From assembly GCA_964020155.1 (NCBI GenBank), contig OZ026548.1, forward strand, positions 6,389,897-6,453,896: a stretch of 64,000 bases of DNA, written 5' to 3'. Below are positions 62,518 to 64,000 of this stretch, piece after piece. Below the pieces are notes generated by a model that saw only the letters and a program-made list of their open reading frames with translations, made no database searches and was not told the DNA's origin. How positions within the stretch are numbered: position 1 is the first letter of the stretch; each line of letters opens with the position of its first letter. This DNA comes from Chondrilla cf. caribensis. Taxonomy: Eukaryota; Porifera; Demospongiae; Chondrillida; Chondrillidae. The position numbers and the translations under genes are program-made.

Positions 62518-62618
62518 CCTAACCCTGAATTCACAATTAACCCTAACCCTAACCCTAACCCTAACCCTAATAGCATCTCTAACCCTAAAAATGTTAATGA
62601 CCTAGCCCTAACCCTTCT
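62518..62618. repeat. Telomere-type block 4
   Basis: Very like block 3, with small changes (CCTAGCCCTAACCC). Confidence 0.9.
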
Positions 62619-62807
62619 TCAGTTCACCTGAGCAATTTGACATTTGTCTGTTGGTCACCAAGGGCTACCTAGTGTCCATGCCTAACTCACCAACACAATT
62701 TGGGAAGCATTCTGATTGTCCTGAGTGCGCTATAAGCGTCGTGGTTACAAGCCCAAAAATGTCAATTTTTGGTCTTGTCACCACGGCCTCTCCTGTGTGC
62801 ACGTTAT

Positions 62808-62850
62808 TTTGGGTTAGGGTTAGGGTTAGGGTTAGGGTTAGGGTTAGGGT
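62808..62850. repeat. GGGTTA tract at the end of the satellite array, opposite orientation
   Basis: About six perfect TTAGGG units on the plus strand begin a few bases after the last monomer breaks off. The strand sense is opposite to blocks 1-4. Confidence 0.95.
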
Positions 62851-63544
62851 TTCAGGGGGGTTCTATCCTATACACCATCAATTCCTATATATCATCGGAA
62901 AGCTCTATTTATGACGCGTGCATGTGACCTAAATGTGACCTAATTAATTAATGTCTGAATGGGGAAAATGGCTGATCTTTGTGAAATCTTGAAAAAAAAT
63001 TCTGAAATCGAAATGTTTGAGTGTGGAATCTTAATGTGCTGAGGTAGGAGATTTTAATGATATATGTATGTAGGTGTGAAAATGTAACGTTTTACGTTAA
63101 CGTGCAGGCTTATTATTGCATAGACGGACCTTATTATGGGTAAGGAGTAAGGGGGCGGGGCTTATATGAGGTATGCATGTTAGAGCAACTGCGAGGTTAT
63201 ATTGATATCCTAAGTATTAGCTTAATGTATTGCTTGTGAGCGGAGTTACTACAAATTAAGTTTAGTATTACACGATATATGGTTTTTGATATATGCGAGT
63301 ATTGCGCAAGATATGCAGGCGATTGCTCAACTTTATATGCGAGGTTAAAGGTCATAAAGAGTTACATATTATTGATAATTATTTTCAATATTATTATTTA
63401 TTCCAGATTATTATTATTGTTATCAGTTTTTCCTTAGATTAGAAACCACAAGTAAAATCTAAAAGATTATTTTAGATTTTACACTGCTGGAATACCTACA
63501 AGGGGTATTGTGAATAGTGAATCAACTGTTGCTAGCCATAACAG
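62851..63544. other. AT-rich spacer
   Basis: No gene or clear repeat was seen. Confidence 0.5.
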
Positions 63545-64000
63545 CATGATAGTGTAAAGTTGTGGGGGTGTGGCTGCTAGGGTTAGACTTAGCAGCATGA
63601 GAGGGTTAAGTTGTGGGGGTGTGGCTGCTAGGGTTAGACTTAGCAGCATGAGAGGGTTAAGTTGTGGGGGTGTGGCTGCTAGGGTTAGACTTAGCAGCAT
63701 GAGAGGGTTAAGTTGTGGGGGTGTGGCTGCTAGGGTTAGACTTAGCAGCATGAGAGGGTTAAGTTGTGGGGGTGTGGCTGCTAGGGTTAGACTTAGCAGC
63801 ATGAGAGGGTTAAGTTGTGGGGGTGTGGCTGCTAGGGTTAGACTTAGCAGCATGAGAGGGTTAAGTTGTGGGGGTGTGGCTGCTAGGGTTAGACTTAGCA
63901 GCATGAGAGGGTTAAGTTGTGGGGGTGTGGCTGCTAGGGTTAGACTTAGCAGCATGAGAGGGTTAAGTTGTGGGGGTGTGGCTGCTAGGGTTAGACTTAG
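63545..64000. repeat. 51-bp tandem repeat with telomere-like words, runs off the window
   Basis: Nearly identical units of 51 bp, each containing GCTAGGGTTAGACTTAGCAG and GAGAGGGTTAAGTTG. The unit is 17 codons, so the minus strand shows a long open frame (MLLSLTLAATPPQLNPL repeated) that is a by-product. Confidence 0.95.

Larger units (their letters stand above)
49135..62803. repeat. Satellite array, about 39 monomers of 346 or 359 bp
   Basis: Head-to-tail tandem monomers. Landmarks in each: GGTCACCAAGGGCTACC, TGTCCTGAGTGCGCTATAAG, CGTGGTGACAAG, CTTGTCACCACG, GCACAGACACACTCCTGG, GATGTCGACCAAAATTTCC and GGTGATCACC. Two length classes differ at one site: a (TATG)n insert after TTTCCCCC gives about 359 bp, while ATTGCCAATG gives about 346 bp. 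The leftmost monomers (49.1-50.7 kb) are the most divergent, and the right half is nearly uniform and organised in higher-order units. Open frames of 68-109 codons recur in every unit on both strands and follow from the repeat, not from genes. Confidence 0.95.

Noticed and set aside
49135..62803. CRISPR array
   Set aside because: Repeats are about 350 bp without short unique spacers, in an intron-bearing animal genome. It is a satellite.
49154..62914. Dozens of repeated 68-109-codon frames on both strands of the satellite
   Set aside because: They recur once per monomer, have no start context or family features, and change with monomer variants. They are a consequence of the repeat.
63479..63955. 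158-codon frame of 17-residue repeats
   Set aside because: Product of a 51-bp tandem repeat with a unit divisible by three.

Overview
The window is nuclear DNA from an animal, most likely an early-branching one such as a sponge. Genes carry many short GT-AG introns and sit very close together, often head-to-head or tail-to-tail. Typical metazoan genes are present: a receptor tyrosine kinase, paxillin and deltex. Telomere-type CCCTAA/TTAGGG repeats occur at the right end. The sponge assignment is an inference from gene content and compactness, and no species can be named.

Left part (1-20 kb). The 5' part of an unrecognised gene leaves the window at position 1 (minus strand). Two tandem, near-identical genes for a cytochrome-b5-fused front-end fatty acyl desaturase follow (minus, 1195-3812 and 4701-7440). 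Next is a 23-exon receptor tyrosine kinase of about 1,076 residues (minus, 7936-17167), with many introns filled by private minisatellites. The checkpoint clamp gene RAD9 (plus, 17469-20133) is transcribed divergently from it. Between 20.5 and 23.4 kb a tRNA-derived repeat is split by a 5'-truncated non-LTR retrotransposon flanked by an 11-bp direct repeat.

Middle part (23.4-47.4 kb). This is a dense run of conserved housekeeping and signalling genes: PHKG (+), an RNA-ligase-domain gene (-), BLOC1S1 (-), PRPF19 (+), NAA25 (-), RWDD4 (+), deltex (-), paxillin (+), TAMM41 (-), AP4B1 (-) and TMED2 (+). They alternate in divergent and convergent pairs. Start codons of divergent pairs lie only 41-301 bp apart, so shared promoters are likely. 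The genes are not one pathway, but several act in membrane traffic (AP4B1, TMED2, BLOC1S1) or adhesion and signalling (RTK, paxillin, deltex).

Right part (47.4-64 kb). A second copy of the tRNA-derived repeat is followed by a satellite array of about 13.7 kb (monomers of about 346 and 359 bp, roughly 39 copies). The array has higher-order structure, a 12-bp dyad in each monomer, and embedded telomere-type blocks in one orientation, ending in a GGGTTA tract in the other. A 51-bp tandem repeat containing telomere-like words runs off the right edge. This looks subtelomeric or like an internal former chromosome end.

The most unusual features are tandem repeats grown out of splice donor sites (desaturase intron 8, RAD9 intron 3, RTK kinase-insert intron), the HOR/telomere-repeat satellite, and the freshly duplicated desaturase pair. 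All gene models were read by eye, and exon boundaries are inferred from GT-AG sites and frame.
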